This document shows positions 8,062 through 16,994 of a DNA stretch of 64,000 nt, piece by piece. Under the pieces are notes generated by a model. It was not told where the DNA came from and did not search any database. It worked only from the letters and a program-made list of their open reading frames with translations. A program made the translations under genes and the position numbers. The DNA comes from Cupriavidus pauculus. Lineage in GTDB: Bacteria; Pseudomonadota; Gammaproteobacteria; Burkholderiales; Burkholderiaceae. The stretch lies in contig NZ_PJRP01000018.1 of NCBI RefSeq assembly GCF_002858765.1, positions 18,513 through 82,512 of the forward strand, in the 5' to 3' direction. Positions within the stretch are counted from its first letter, which is position 1. Every line of letters starts with the position of its first letter.

Positions 8062-10182
8062 TCAGGCCGGTGCGGTGACCGGTGCAGTAGCCGGTGTAAC
8101 GTGCGTTACCGGGGGTGTCGAGACGGTCGATGCTTCCGGGCCGGCATCGGGAGCCTGATCGCCGCGTGGCAGCGTCAGTTCGATCCGCACCCCAAGGCCC
8201 GGACGGGCGTCGATTGCAAGCTGCGCGCCAAGCCGGGCGGCGCGCTCGCGCATGATGTGCAGGCCGATATGGCTGGCGTCGTGCTCGTTCAGGCGGCCCG
8301 CGTCGAAGCCGTCGCCATCGTCCTGCACCACAAGCCGGAACAGCCGGTCGTGCCGGATCGAGATCGCCACGTGCTCGGCCATGGCGTGCTTGCGCACGTT
8401 CGACAAGGCTTCCTGCAGGATGAACAGCACCTGCAACTGGTCTTCGGGCTGCAGCGGCAGGCCCTTGTCATCGATGGTCAGCGAGGCCTCGGTGCGGCAT
8501 TGGCGCCGGAAGCGCGCCACGGTTTCTTCCACGGCGGGGCGCAGGTCGCCGGTGGTCAGCCGCGACCGGAAGTTGTGCAGCAACTCGCGCACGTCCTGGT
8601 AGCTCTCTTCCACGCCATGGCGCAGCAGTGGGATGATCTCCTGGACCTCGCCATCGGCATGCCGGTCCACGGCATCCTCCAGCAACTGCACCTGCAGATT
8701 CAGGAAGTTCAGCCCCTGCGCAATGCTGTCGTGCAGCCCTTGCGCCACGAGGTTGCGTTCCTCCACCACGGCAAGCTGGCGCGCACTGGCCGACAGGCGA
8801 ATGTGATCCAGCGCGGTGGCCAGATGCTGCGCCATCGTCTCGAGCAATTGCCGGTCCGATGGCGGCAATTCGCGCGCCACCCGGAAGTGCAGCGTCACAG
8901 TGCCGACCTGCCCGCGCAGCGTGTCCAGCCGGAACGCGGCCATCGACAGAAAGCCTTCGCGCCGGCATGGCGATGGCACGGCAGGCGGCATCGGGGCAAG
9001 CGCCGGGGACATGGCCCGGCGCAGGTCGGCCACCGTGACGATGCCCGCCTGCGTGGCGTGCCCGCAGTGGCAGGCATCGATATCCGCGCAGTGATCGTTG
9101 TCGGCCAGCGTCATCGACAGGCCGACCGATGCCACCCGGTGAAGCTTGCCCTGGCGGGCGTCGTACACGCGCACGGACCCGCCATCGGCGCCGAACTGCT
9201 GCATCACGCGCTCCAGAAAGCCGTGCGCCAGGCTTTCGGAATCGCCGGCCTGGTTCAGAAAGGCGGCCATGTCATACAGCGCCTCGAGGTCGCGATTCTG
9301 GCGCGCCAGTTCAGCCGTCTTGCTGGTCACCCGCGCGGCCAGGTCATGGTAGAGATCCTGCAGTTCGGCGGCCATCCGGTTGAAGCCCGACGTCAGCGTG
9401 CCGAACTCGTCGCGGGTTTCCACCGGCAGGCGCAGCGAGAATTCGCGTGCCGCCATGCGGCGCAGGCCGTCCTGCAGGCGCAGGACAGGCAGGATGATCC
9501 AGAGGTAGAGCAGGTAGATGACGGCCACGGTGCCCACGCAGGCCATGACAGCCAGGCCTACCTGCGACAGGCGCAGCATGTCGGTCTTGCGTGCGCTGTT
9601 GTTCTCGATTTGACGGACCAGCCGGTCGGCCCGATCGACAAATCCCGGCAGCGCCCGGACGTACTGGCTGGAATTGCCGGTCAGCGCCAGCGGCTTGAGC
9701 TGCTGCGACCAGTCGGCCAGCACGGCGTCGAGTTGGGCGTGGATGGCGGGTTCGTCAGGCAGGAACAACGGCCGCGCCGGATTGCCCTTGCGCAGTTGCG
9801 CCAGCGTATTGTCGAGCGTGGTGATTTGCTCGGCCAGGGTATTGGGTTTGCCGGATGCCGACAGCGATAGCTCGATGGCGACGCGATTGGCGCGCATGCG
9901 CAGGCTGCCGGCATCATTGATCGCCGCGCCCGCGCCTTCGAGCTTCCACGACAGGTAGAGCGTGCCGGCGATCATCGTCAGCACGGCCAGCAACGACACC
10001 AGCGACAGCAGGATGATGCGCGTGGACAGCCGGTAGCGCGGCGGCGTCAGCCGGACCGTGTCCGGGACGTGGCCGGTCTCTGGCAACGGATGCGGCGCGG
10101 CGGCGGCAGAAGCAGAGGCTTCCGTGGTGTTGTCTAGGGGTGTTGGATTCGTGGGGCCTAGCATGGGATCGGGCTGGCACAA
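8062..10182 (-). CDS. narX: Nitrate/nitrite sensor histidine kinase NarX
   Basis: The 706-residue membrane kinase has transmembrane helix 1 at about 54-77, a periplasmic four-helix sensor with the nitrate-binding P-box around DAGSLRMRANR (about 90-100), helix 2 near 220-240, a HAMP linker, a cysteine-containing GAF-like central module (CADIDACHCGHAT), the HisKA_3 box with His near 485 (GLHDSIAQGLNFL), and a GHKL ATPase domain. The C-terminal 35 residues are a Pro/Thr/Ala-rich tail beyond the usual kinase end. Start may be at 10182 or at the in-frame ATG at 10164; the N-terminal 50 residues are low-complexity, so the choice has little effect. It is co-transcribed with narL. Confidence 0.93.
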   Translation of the reverse strand: MCQPDPMLGPTNPTPLDNTTEASASAAAAPHPLPETGHVPDTVRLTPPRYRLSTRIILLSLVSLLAVLTMIAGTLYLSWKLEGAGAAINDAGSLRMRANRVAIELSLSASGKPNTLAEQITTLDNTLAQLRKGNPARPLFLPDEPAIHAQLDAVLADWSQQLKPLALTGNSSQYVRALPGFVDRADRLVRQIENNSARKTDMLRLSQVGLAVMACVGTVAVIYLLYLWIILPVLRLQDGLRRMAAREFSLRLPVETRDEFGTLTSGFNRMAAELQDLYHDLAARVTSKTAELARQNRDLEALYDMAAFLNQAGDSESLAHGFLERVMQQFGADGGSVRVYDARQGKLHRVASVGLSMTLADNDHCADIDACHCGHATQAGIVTVADLRRAMSPALAPMPPAVPSPCRREGFLSMAAFRLDTLRGQVGTVTLHFRVARELPPSDRQLLETMAQHLATALDHIRLSASARQLAVVEERNLVAQGLHDSIAQGLNFLNLQVQLLEDAVDRHADGEVQEIIPLLRHGVEESYQDVRELLHNFRSRLTTGDLRPAVEETVARFRRQCRTEASLTIDDKGLPLQPEDQLQVLFILQEALSNVRKHAMAEHVAISIRHDRLFRLVVQDDGDGFDAGRLNEHDASHIGLHIMRERAARLGAQLAIDARPGLGVRIELTLPRGDQAPDAGPEASTVSTPPVTHVTPATAPVTAPA

Positions 10183-10370
10183 GGGGGCGGGCGCAACCTT
10201 GGTCCTGATTTTCGGCGTGATGGGGCATGTGATTTCTGCGCCAGATCAAGGAACGTGCAATCTGTGGTTTGATTGTGGCGCGGACGCGAACGGGCTTGAA
10301 CGACCGCCGGCCCGAGGCGGACAATGTGCCGTTTTCGGTATTCATCCGACGGAAAATTGGAATCACGCCA

Positions 10371-11696
10371 GTGAAAGCGGCAAACCTCGACTATGCCCGG
10401 GCACCACGACCGGCCGTGGTGTTCGGCTGTCTGATGCCCGCCCCATGGCTTGGCGCTGCTGCCGGATTGCTGCTGGCCTGCGGGCCCCCCGATGGCCTGC
10501 CGCACCGCTTTGCGCCGCTGGCGCTGGCATCGGTGCACGTGCTGGCACTTGCCATGCTGTTGCCAGTGATGCTGGGCGCACTCTTTCAGATGATGCCGGT
10601 GATCGCGCGGGTGCCGGTGCCCCAGGTGCGGTGGGTGGCGCCGTTCGTGGCGTTGGTGGGCGCGGGCACTGCCGTAGCGCTGGCAACTGGCTTCGTAGGC
10701 GCGCACGCCACTGGCTTTCGCTGGGCGGCGATGCTTGGCCTGTTTCCGCTGCTGGTTGCGGTCCTTCTGCTGGTGGCCGGACGCCGCGTGGCCCGCGTCG
10801 ACGCCACCACGCGCACGCTGGCCCGGATCGGGGCGCCCTTGCTGGCAACCATTGCCGCAGGCATCGGACTGGCCGGCATGCTCGGCGGAGGGTGGACGCT
10901 GCCGCTGCCCCCTTGGCTCCCCACGACGCTGCCTACGCTGCTGTCGCTGCATGTGGCGTGGGGCCTCGGCGGCTGGCTTTGCGCCCTGGTCACAGGGGTG
11001 TCGACCACCGTGCTGCCGATGTTCTGGCAGGCTCGACAGCTACCCGATGCCTTGCAGCGCTGCCTGCCGATCGCGCACTGGCTCCTGCTGCTCGCGTTCA
11101 GCGTTGTCGCGGTCGCCTTTCCGCATCACGCTTTTTCATCGTTCGCGCTGTTGCCGTGGCTCGGCTTCGTCGTGCTGCTGGGCGGATGGATGCTGGCCGC
11201 CGTGCTGCGCGCGCGCCGTCGCCATGATCCCCACTGGCTGCTCTGGACTGCGGCCATTGCCAGTATGGTGGCGGCGGCGATCCTGACAGCCATCCAGCTG
11301 TTCCAGCCTGCCAATACGCCGATGGCGCTGCCCTGGTGGATTGGCGTGCTGGCGCTGGTTGGCGGCGGTGTCCTGCCGGTCACGGCGATGCTCGGCAAGA
11401 TCGTGCCATTTCTGGTGTGGTTGCATCTGCGTCGCCTGCTGCAGCCGCGTGCGCGGGTGCCTGTGATGCAGGACATTATTTCGCCAGTCCGCCAGCGCCA
11501 GCAGGCCTTGTTGCTGATGGCAGCATTCGTGACGCTGCTGGCGCTTCCGCTGGCGCCGGTGTGGCTCGCGCGCGTGGGCGGTCTGCTATTTGCGGCCTCG
11601 AATGCGTGGCTGGGCTATCAGTTGCTGACGGCATTGCGCTGCATGTTCCGCATGCGCAAGCAGGGCGGCTTGCCGCCCCGCGTACCGCGAGATTGA
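10371..11696 (+). CDS. Polytopic membrane protein of the nitrate locus (NnrS/haem-copper-like, family not firmly recognised)
   Basis: This 441-residue protein consists almost wholly of hydrophobic helices, about eleven to twelve, with short basic loops. Recurrent segments are HVLALAMLLPVMLGALFQMM, LHVAWGLGGWLCALVTGVS and GGGVLPVTAMLGKIVPFLVW. The histidines within helices resemble those of NnrS-type and haem-copper-like proteins, but I cannot assign it to one family. I chose the GTG at 10371 (VKAANLDYARAPRP) because the upstream reading is not membrane-like and GGAA lies about 9 nt before it. It is divergent from narX, suggesting a role in nitrate or nitric-oxide metabolism or in haem/metal handling for the respiratory chain. 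Confidence 0.7.
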   Translation: MKAANLDYARAPRPAVVFGCLMPAPWLGAAAGLLLACGPPDGLPHRFAPLALASVHVLALAMLLPVMLGALFQMMPVIARVPVPQVRWVAPFVALVGAGTAVALATGFVGAHATGFRWAAMLGLFPLLVAVLLLVAGRRVARVDATTRTLARIGAPLLATIAAGIGLAGMLGGGWTLPLPPWLPTTLPTLLSLHVAWGLGGWLCALVTGVSTTVLPMFWQARQLPDALQRCLPIAHWLLLLAFSVVAVAFPHHAFSSFALLPWLGFVVLLGGWMLAAVLRARRRHDPHWLLWTAAIASMVAAAILTAIQLFQPANTPMALPWWIGVLALVGGGVLPVTAMLGKIVPFLVWLHLRRLLQPRARVPVMQDIISPVRQRQQALLLMAAFVTLLALPLAPVWLARVGGLLFAASNAWLGYQLLTALRCMFRMRKQGGLPPRVPRD

Positions 11697-11732
11697 AAAG
11701 AGAGGGGAAGGGGGAAAGCGGACGCTTCGCCT

Positions 11733-12917
11733 TCAAACCGCGGCAACGATGGCCCGCGCCGGCGCTGGTGCCAGCGCAGCGGGCTTCTCGCCGGTCAGCA
11801 GATAGTGCATCAGTTCGGCCACGGGCCGGATCGCCTCGCCAAACGGCAGCTTGCCCTTGCCACGGAAGAACAGCCCGCGCTCCACATCGCCGCGCACGGC
11901 TTGCGCAAGCTTCAGGTCGATGCAGAACTGGCCGATCTTGGCCACGCCGTCACGCAGCCCGCAGGCCTGCAGGCAGTCGAAGCCCTCCAGGCAGTCTCGC
12001 GGCTTGGCGCGGCGTTGCAGCCGGCTTTCGCTCGACAGATAGCGCGAGAGCCAGGGCGTCAGCACAGCACGCGCCGGAAGCCCGGCCACGCTGGTGAATT
12101 CGCGCAAGGTTTCCGGGGTGGCCGTGACCAGTACCTGCTTGAAATCCGGATGGGCATCGCATTCCTCGGTCACGGCGAATGCGGTGCCGAGTTGCACGGC
12201 CGACGCGCCTTCACCCAGCCAGTGGCGCACCTTCTCGTGCGTATTGATGCCGCCAGCCAGGATCAGCGGGATGCTGTCCCAGGCCAGGCCCAGCGTCTGG
12301 AACAGTTCGCGACATTCGGTCAGCACGCGGGCGAACGAGAAACGCTCGTTGCCAAGATCCTCGATGGTGCCGGCGCCCAGATGGCCGCCGGCGTGCGCGG
12401 GATGCTCGATCACGATGGCGTCGGGCAGGCGGCCCTTCTTCATCCAGCGGCGGAGGACCAGGCCAATGCCGCGCGTTTCGGACAGGATCGGTATCAGGGC
12501 GACCTTCGGATGGTCGGCGGCCAGTTCGGGCAGGTCGAGCGGCAGGCCGGCACCCATGACGATGGCATCGGCGCCGCTTTCGCAAGCCTGCCGCACCAGC
12601 TGGGCGTGGGAGCCCACGGCCTTCATGACGTTCACCGCGATCAGGCCGCGGCCTGCCGACAGCGTCCGCGCGGCCCGGATTTCGCGATCGAGTGCCACGC
12701 GGTTTGCCGCCTCGATTTTTTCCTTGTCCCGCGTCCCGCGTGTTTGTGCCATCAGGTCTTCGTGATGATGGCGCAGGTCGATGCTGGCAATCGTGCCGAC
12801 ACCATTGTTGGCGGCCACGGTGCCAGCCAGGCGATGGGCGGAGATGCCGATGCCCATGCCGCCCTGGACGAGCGGCAGCAGTCGCCGTCCAGCGAGTTTC
12901 AGCCAGTGTTCTGTCAT
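11733..12917 (-). CDS. Nitronate monooxygenase family flavoprotein
   Basis: The 394-residue TIM-barrel flavoprotein belongs to the nitronate monooxygenase/2-nitropropane dioxygenase family. It shows the N-terminal PLVQGGMGIGIS, the catalytic-histidine region EHPAHAGGHLG, and the FMN phosphate-binding LILAGGINTHEKV and AVQLGTAF. A C-terminal extension of about 70 residues with cysteines (CLEGFDCLQACGLRDG) is longer than in the minimal enzymes. Family members oxidise toxic alkyl nitronates or act as NAD(P)H:quinone reductases, so the substrate here is uncertain. It overlaps the upstream DGC gene by four bases (ATGA) and is the last gene of the nar run, converging on the membrane protein gene. 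Confidence 0.88.
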   Translation of the reverse strand: MTEHWLKLAGRRLLPLVQGGMGIGISAHRLAGTVAANNGVGTIASIDLRHHHEDLMAQTRGTRDKEKIEAANRVALDREIRAARTLSAGRGLIAVNVMKAVGSHAQLVRQACESGADAIVMGAGLPLDLPELAADHPKVALIPILSETRGIGLVLRRWMKKGRLPDAIVIEHPAHAGGHLGAGTIEDLGNERFSFARVLTECRELFQTLGLAWDSIPLILAGGINTHEKVRHWLGEGASAVQLGTAFAVTEECDAHPDFKQVLVTATPETLREFTSVAGLPARAVLTPWLSRYLSSESRLQRRAKPRDCLEGFDCLQACGLRDGVAKIGQFCIDLKLAQAVRGDVERGLFFRGKGKLPFGEAIRPVAELMHYLLTGEKPAALAPAPARAIVAAV

Positions 12918-13300
12918 GAGTCCATTCCGGATAGTGTTTGCTCAACGACGGCCCAGGTGGCCGCCTCTTCATCGTCGGTGCATGCGCCGTGCTGGCGCTT
13001 GGTCGCCCCCAACCGGTTCAGGACCAGGTGACGGGTCGGGGTGACGCCCGCCGACGCCAGGCATGCCTTGACGCAGGCCAGCGGACAGCCGTCGAGCGCC
13101 AGGATCGGCCGCCCGGACCGCGCCACACGTGTCAGCGCCGGCACGCCGCCGCCAACGCCGCTGATGCAGGACATCTCCGCCCGGCCACTGCGGTCCAGGC
13201 GCACGGCGAACTGGTTGGCGAGCTGGGCGACACTGGAGCAGCCGGAGCAGGCGTACACCAGTGGCAGGACAGAAGAGGGCGAAGAGGGCGACAGACTCAT
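12914..13300 (-). CDS. DGC-domain putative zinc-binding protein
   Basis: The 128-residue product has cysteines in a pattern typical of DGC-domain proteins: YACSGCSS near residue 15, EMSCISGVGGG near 45, and LALDGCPLACVKACL near 75. DGC refers to the conserved Asp-Gly-Cys, seen here as LDGCP. Metal binding, probably zinc, is inferred from the family; no enzymatic role is established. An upstream in-frame extension exists, but MSLSPSSPSSVLPLVYACSG gives a compact start 10 bp after the carbonic anhydrase stop. It shares an ATGA overlap with the following nitronate monooxygenase gene, so the two are translationally coupled. Confidence 0.8.
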   Translation of the reverse strand: MSLSPSSPSSVLPLVYACSGCSSVAQLANQFAVRLDRSGRAEMSCISGVGGGVPALTRVARSGRPILALDGCPLACVKACLASAGVTPTRHLVLNRLGATKRQHGACTDDEEAATWAVVEQTLSGMDS

Positions 13301-13310
13301 TGCATCAGGG

Positions 13311-14024
13311 TCAAACGGTGGTGACGGTATTGCGGACGTCGCATACGGGGGCGTCGGGGAGCGGGCAAACCAGTGGCAGGAAGCTGTCGGCGCGGTCCGA
13401 GTAAGCGAGTAGCGCGCCGGCGGCAATATCGAAATACCAGCCATGCAATGTCAGTTCGCCGCGCTCGCACGCTGCGCGCACGAACGGGAACGACTCGAGG
13501 TTGCGCAGCGACACCAGGATCGATGCCTGTTCACAGGCATGCTGACGTTGCTCGGCGCTAGCGCCTGGCATGGTCTGCTCCACCAGTTGGCGGGCGGGTG
13601 CCGCAATGCGCACCCATGGACCAATGAAATCCTGGCCGGCCCGCGCCGGTGCCGTGTCGCCCTCAGCCTCGGGCCGCGCCAACAATGCGCGAATTCCTCC
13701 GCATCCGCTATGACCCATGACAATAATTCTTGCTACGCGGAGTTGCTCTACCGCAAATTGGATGGCCGCCGATACGCCATGGAGCCTTCCAGTCTCCATT
13801 TCGCTACAAGGCGGTACCAGATTTGCGACATTTCTGACAGTGAAGAGATCGCCCGGATCGCTGCCGAGCAGCAGTCCGGGGTCCACGCGGGAATCGCTGC
13901 ATCCAATCAGCAATGTCTGAGGATGCTGGCCGACGCGCAGGGCATCGAACAGCGCCGGTGCATCCTCGAAGTAGTGCTGCTGGAAACGCTCGAACCCTTT
14001 CAGCAGGCGCTCGATCGTATGCAT
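13311..14024 (-). CDS. can: Beta-class carbonic anhydrase
   Basis: The 237-residue enzyme interconverts CO2 and bicarbonate. The zinc ligands are visible as Cys42 and Asp44 in GCSDSRVD, His105 and Cys108 in MGHSGCGG. Length matches the bacterial beta class, and no signal peptide is present, so it is cytoplasmic. It begins 9 bp after narI and ends 10 bp before the DGC gene, placing it inside the respiratory nitrate reductase operon. Bicarbonate supply or pH balance during anaerobic growth is a plausible role, but this is inference from position. Confidence 0.93.
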   Translation of the reverse strand: MHTIERLLKGFERFQQHYFEDAPALFDALRVGQHPQTLLIGCSDSRVDPGLLLGSDPGDLFTVRNVANLVPPCSEMETGRLHGVSAAIQFAVEQLRVARIIVMGHSGCGGIRALLARPEAEGDTAPARAGQDFIGPWVRIAAPARQLVEQTMPGASAEQRQHACEQASILVSLRNLESFPFVRAACERGELTLHGWYFDIAAGALLAYSDRADSFLPLVCPLPDAPVCDVRNTVTTV

Positions 14025-14033
14025 GGCGACTCC

Positions 14034-14717
14034 TTACCGGCTACGCACCAGCTGCCACGCGCGTCCCAGATAGCCCACCGATGCAAAGCCGCTCCACACG
14101 TGCACCAGGCGGGTGAACGGGAAGATGGCGAACAGCGAGATGCCCATGAACAGATGCGCCTTGAAGACCAGCGGTGCATCGGCCACGTAGCTTGCGGCAT
14201 CGCCGCGCAGCGTGACGATGTGCTGCGCCCAGGTCATCAGCTGGACCATCATGTGGCCGTCCATGTGGCTGGCCGACGCGAAGATCGTCGACAGCCCCAG
14301 CACCAGCGTGACCAGCAGCCACAGCAGCAGCACCTTGTCACCCGTACGGGTGACGGCGGACACGCGGGCGTTCGTCAGGCGGCGGTGCAGCAGGATCAGC
14401 AGCCCGGCCAGGCACATGGTGCCCATGACGCCGCCGGCGGTCATGGCCACGGCCTGCTTGAAGCTGTGCGAGACGCCCAGCGCATCCCATACCGCCACCG
14501 GCGTGAGCAGGCCGGCCATGTGGCCGAAGAACAGGCCGAGGATGCCCACATGGAACAGGATGTTGCCCATGCGCAGGTTGCCGCGGTACAGCACTTGCGA
14601 ACTGTCGGACTTCCACGTGTACTGCTCGCGCTCGAAGCGCGCCAGGCTGCCGAACAAGAAGACGGCGGCGGCGATATACGGGTAGATCCCGAACAGGAAT
14701 TGGTGGACCAGGTTCAT
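14034..14717 (-). CDS. narI: Respiratory nitrate reductase gamma subunit (cytochrome b)
   Basis: The 227-residue protein has five hydrophobic helices and is the membrane cytochrome b that oxidises quinol and passes electrons to NarH. Haem-ligand histidines are in NILFHVGILGLFFGHMAGLL and in the C-terminal helices near VFKAHLFMGISL. The N-terminus MNLVHQFLFGIYPYIA is typical. It follows narJ after 15 bp and is followed by carbonic anhydrase after 9 bp. Confidence 0.95.
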   Translation of the reverse strand: MNLVHQFLFGIYPYIAAAVFLFGSLARFEREQYTWKSDSSQVLYRGNLRMGNILFHVGILGLFFGHMAGLLTPVAVWDALGVSHSFKQAVAMTAGGVMGTMCLAGLLILLHRRLTNARVSAVTRTGDKVLLLWLLVTLVLGLSTIFASASHMDGHMMVQLMTWAQHIVTLRGDAASYVADAPLVFKAHLFMGISLFAIFPFTRLVHVWSGFASVGYLGRAWQLVRSR

Positions 14718-14732
14718 GGTGAGGGTCCTCGG

Positions 14733-15419
14733 TTAGCAGGGGTTGATGGCTGACGGCATGCCGCGCGCGGCGGCCGCGGCGTCGCGTTTGTAGAAGTGCA
14801 CCGTCTCGACGTCGGGTTTGCGGGTCAGCAGTGGCTCCACGCCGTCCGCGCCGGGGCCGAAGGTCTCCAGCGCTTCATCCATGTCGCGCACGGGCGGCTC
14901 TTCCTGCGGCTGCGGCTGGACGTCCGTCAGCGTGCGCAACGTCAGGAACGCAGCGGCATACGGGCTTTCGCTGCGGGCCAGGCGGTCACCGATGGCGGCC
15001 ATCACGTGGATGGCATCGCCCAGCAGTGCCTCGGCGCGCGCTTCCTTGCCGTCCATGACCAGGGCGCCCAGGTATTCGAGGAACAGCGGCACATAGTCGG
15101 GCAGCTCGGCGGTGGTCAGGTCGAAGCCGTCGCGCCGGTATTCCTCCAGCAGGTCCACCATCGCCTGGCCGCGATCGCGGCTTTCGCCGTGCACATGCTC
15201 GAACAGGTGCAGCGACTGGGCCGGGTTGCGGTCGAACGTGGCCACGTAGTTTTCCTGCAGCCGGATCAGCGGCTCGCGGCGCAGCACTTCGGTCAGCGGC
15301 GCCAGCATGTCGCGCGCCTGCGGCCATTCGGCCAACGCCGCGTCAATGTCGGCCATGCCGTCGACCAGCGCCTGGTCCGGATAGCTGAGCATGGCGCTCA
15401 GCACTTGATGGATTGTCAT
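14733..15419 (-). CDS. narJ: Nitrate reductase molybdenum cofactor assembly chaperone
   Basis: The 228-residue acidic, all-helical protein is the dedicated chaperone that holds apo-NarGH and allows molybdenum cofactor insertion before membrane attachment. The family pattern is seen in MLSYPDQALVDGM, LQENYVATFDRNPAQSLHLF and DYVPLFLEYLGAL. It is not part of the final enzyme. Placement between narH and narI with gaps of 18 and 15 bp is the standard order. Confidence 0.95.
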   Translation of the reverse strand: MTIHQVLSAMLSYPDQALVDGMADIDAALAEWPQARDMLAPLTEVLRREPLIRLQENYVATFDRNPAQSLHLFEHVHGESRDRGQAMVDLLEEYRRDGFDLTTAELPDYVPLFLEYLGALVMDGKEARAEALLGDAIHVMAAIGDRLARSESPYAAAFLTLRTLTDVQPQPQEEPPVRDMDEALETFGPGADGVEPLLTRKPDVETVHFYKRDAAAAARGMPSAINPC

Positions 15420-15437
15420 AGCGTTCTCCGGATACGG

Positions 15438-16994
15438 TCAGGTGGCCAGCGCCTTGCGCGAGCGCGGCAGGTCGGCGTAGGCCACTTCGGGCTGCGGCTT
15501 CTTGCGGCCGAACAGCGTGCCTTCCGATGTACCGCCCGAGCAGCCGTTGCCGAAGCTGAAGCCGCAGCTGCCTTTCTCGTCGAAGCTGTCCTCGGACATT
15601 TCCTTGTGCGACGACGGCACGACGAAGCGGTCCTCGTAGTTGGCGATGGCCATGGTCTGGTACATGTCCTCGACCTGGGCAGGCGTCAGGCCTACCTGTT
15701 CGAGCACGGCCAGGTCCTCGATGCCATCCACGTTCTGGCCGCGCTTGTAGGCGCGCATGGCCAGCATCTTTTCCAGCGCGCCAAGCACCGGGATGACGTC
15801 GCCGGCGGTCAGCAGGTTGGCCAGGTACTTCACGGGGATGCGCAGGCTCTTGACGTCGGGGATCACGCCGTTCATGCCCATGAAGCCGGCTTCGGCAGCC
15901 GACTGGATCGGGGAGAGCGGCGGGATGTACCAGACCATCGGCAGCGTGCGGTATTCCGGATGCAGCGGGAAGGCCACCTTCCATTCGACGGCCATCTTGT
16001 AGACCGGCGACTTGCGCGCGGCGTCGATCCAGCTCTGGGCAATGCCCTGGCGCAGCGCTTCGGCCTGCACGGCCGGATCGTTCGGGTCCAGGAAGATGTC
16101 GAGCTGCGACTGGTACAGGTCCCGCTCATCGGCCACCGAGGCAGCCTGTTCGATGCGGTCGGCGTCGTACAGCATCACGCCCAGATAGCGGATGCGGCCC
16201 ACGCAGGTTTCGGAGCAGACCGTCGGCTGGCCGGCCTCGATGCGCGGATAGCAGAACACGCACTTCTCGGCCTTGCCGCTTTGCCAGTTGAAGTAGATCT
16301 TCTTGTACGGGCAGCCCGAGATGCACATACGCCAGCCGCGGCACTTGTCCTGGTCCACCAGCACGATGCCGTCTTCCTCGCGCTTGTAGACCGAGCCCGA
16401 CGGGCACGATGCCACGCAGGTCGGGTTCAGGCAGTGCTCGCACAGGCGGGGCAGGTACATCATGAACGTGTTCTCGAAGGTCGAGTACATGTCCTTCTGG
16501 ATCTCGTCGAACAGCTTGTCGCGGCTGCGCGAATCGAACTCGCCGCCCAGGTCGTCCTCCCAGTTCGGGCCCCATTCGATCTTCTCCATCTTCTTGCCGG
16601 TAATGGCCGAGACGGGGCGCGCCGTCGGCGGGGTCTCCACCAGCGGGGCCTTCTGCAGGTGCTCGTAGTCGTAGGTGAACGGCTCGTAGTATTCGTCGAT
16701 CTGCGGCAGGTTCGGGTTGGCGAACATGTTCGACAGGATCTTGCCGCGGCCACCCTGGCGCGGGGTCAGGCTGCCGTCGGCATTCCGCTTCCAGCCGCCG
16801 TTCCACTTGTCCTGGTTTTCCCATTCCTTCGGAAAGCCGATGCCGGGCTTGGTCTCGACGTTGTTGAACCAGGCGTATTCAACGCCTTCGCGGCTGGTCC
16901 AGACGTTCTTGCAGGTCACGGAGCAGGTATGGCAGCCGATGCACTTGTCGAGGTTCAGCACCATGGCCACTTGAGCGCGGATCTTCATTGCCAT
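15438..16994 (-). CDS. narH: Respiratory nitrate reductase beta subunit (Fe-S protein)
   Basis: The 518-residue subunit carries electrons from NarI to NarG through one 3Fe-4S and three 4Fe-4S clusters. Cysteine groups are visible as CIGCHTCSVTCK near residue 18, CEHCLNPTCVASCPSG and CRGWRMCISGCPYKK near the middle (Trp in place of a cysteine, as expected for the 3Fe-4S site), and CVFCYPRIEAG. Two ATGs (16994 and 16988) are possible. The second overlaps the narG stop codon, so translation is coupled. The C-terminal segment GSCGFSFGNGCSGGTSEG is Gly/Cys-rich. Confidence 0.96.
   Translation of the reverse strand: MAMKIRAQVAMVLNLDKCIGCHTCSVTCKNVWTSREGVEYAWFNNVETKPGIGFPKEWENQDKWNGGWKRNADGSLTPRQGGRGKILSNMFANPNLPQIDEYYEPFTYDYEHLQKAPLVETPPTARPVSAITGKKMEKIEWGPNWEDDLGGEFDSRSRDKLFDEIQKDMYSTFENTFMMYLPRLCEHCLNPTCVASCPSGSVYKREEDGIVLVDQDKCRGWRMCISGCPYKKIYFNWQSGKAEKCVFCYPRIEAGQPTVCSETCVGRIRYLGVMLYDADRIEQAASVADERDLYQSQLDIFLDPNDPAVQAEALRQGIAQSWIDAARKSPVYKMAVEWKVAFPLHPEYRTLPMVWYIPPLSPIQSAAEAGFMGMNGVIPDVKSLRIPVKYLANLLTAGDVIPVLGALEKMLAMRAYKRGQNVDGIEDLAVLEQVGLTPAQVEDMYQTMAIANYEDRFVVPSSHKEMSEDSFDEKGSCGFSFGNGCSGGTSEGTLFGRKKPQPEVAYADLPRSRKALAT

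Noticed and set aside
10239..10252. FNR-like half-site (TTGAT on the minus strand) between narX and the membrane protein gene
   Set aside because: The second half (CGCAG) matches only two of five bases, so it is not a supportable site.
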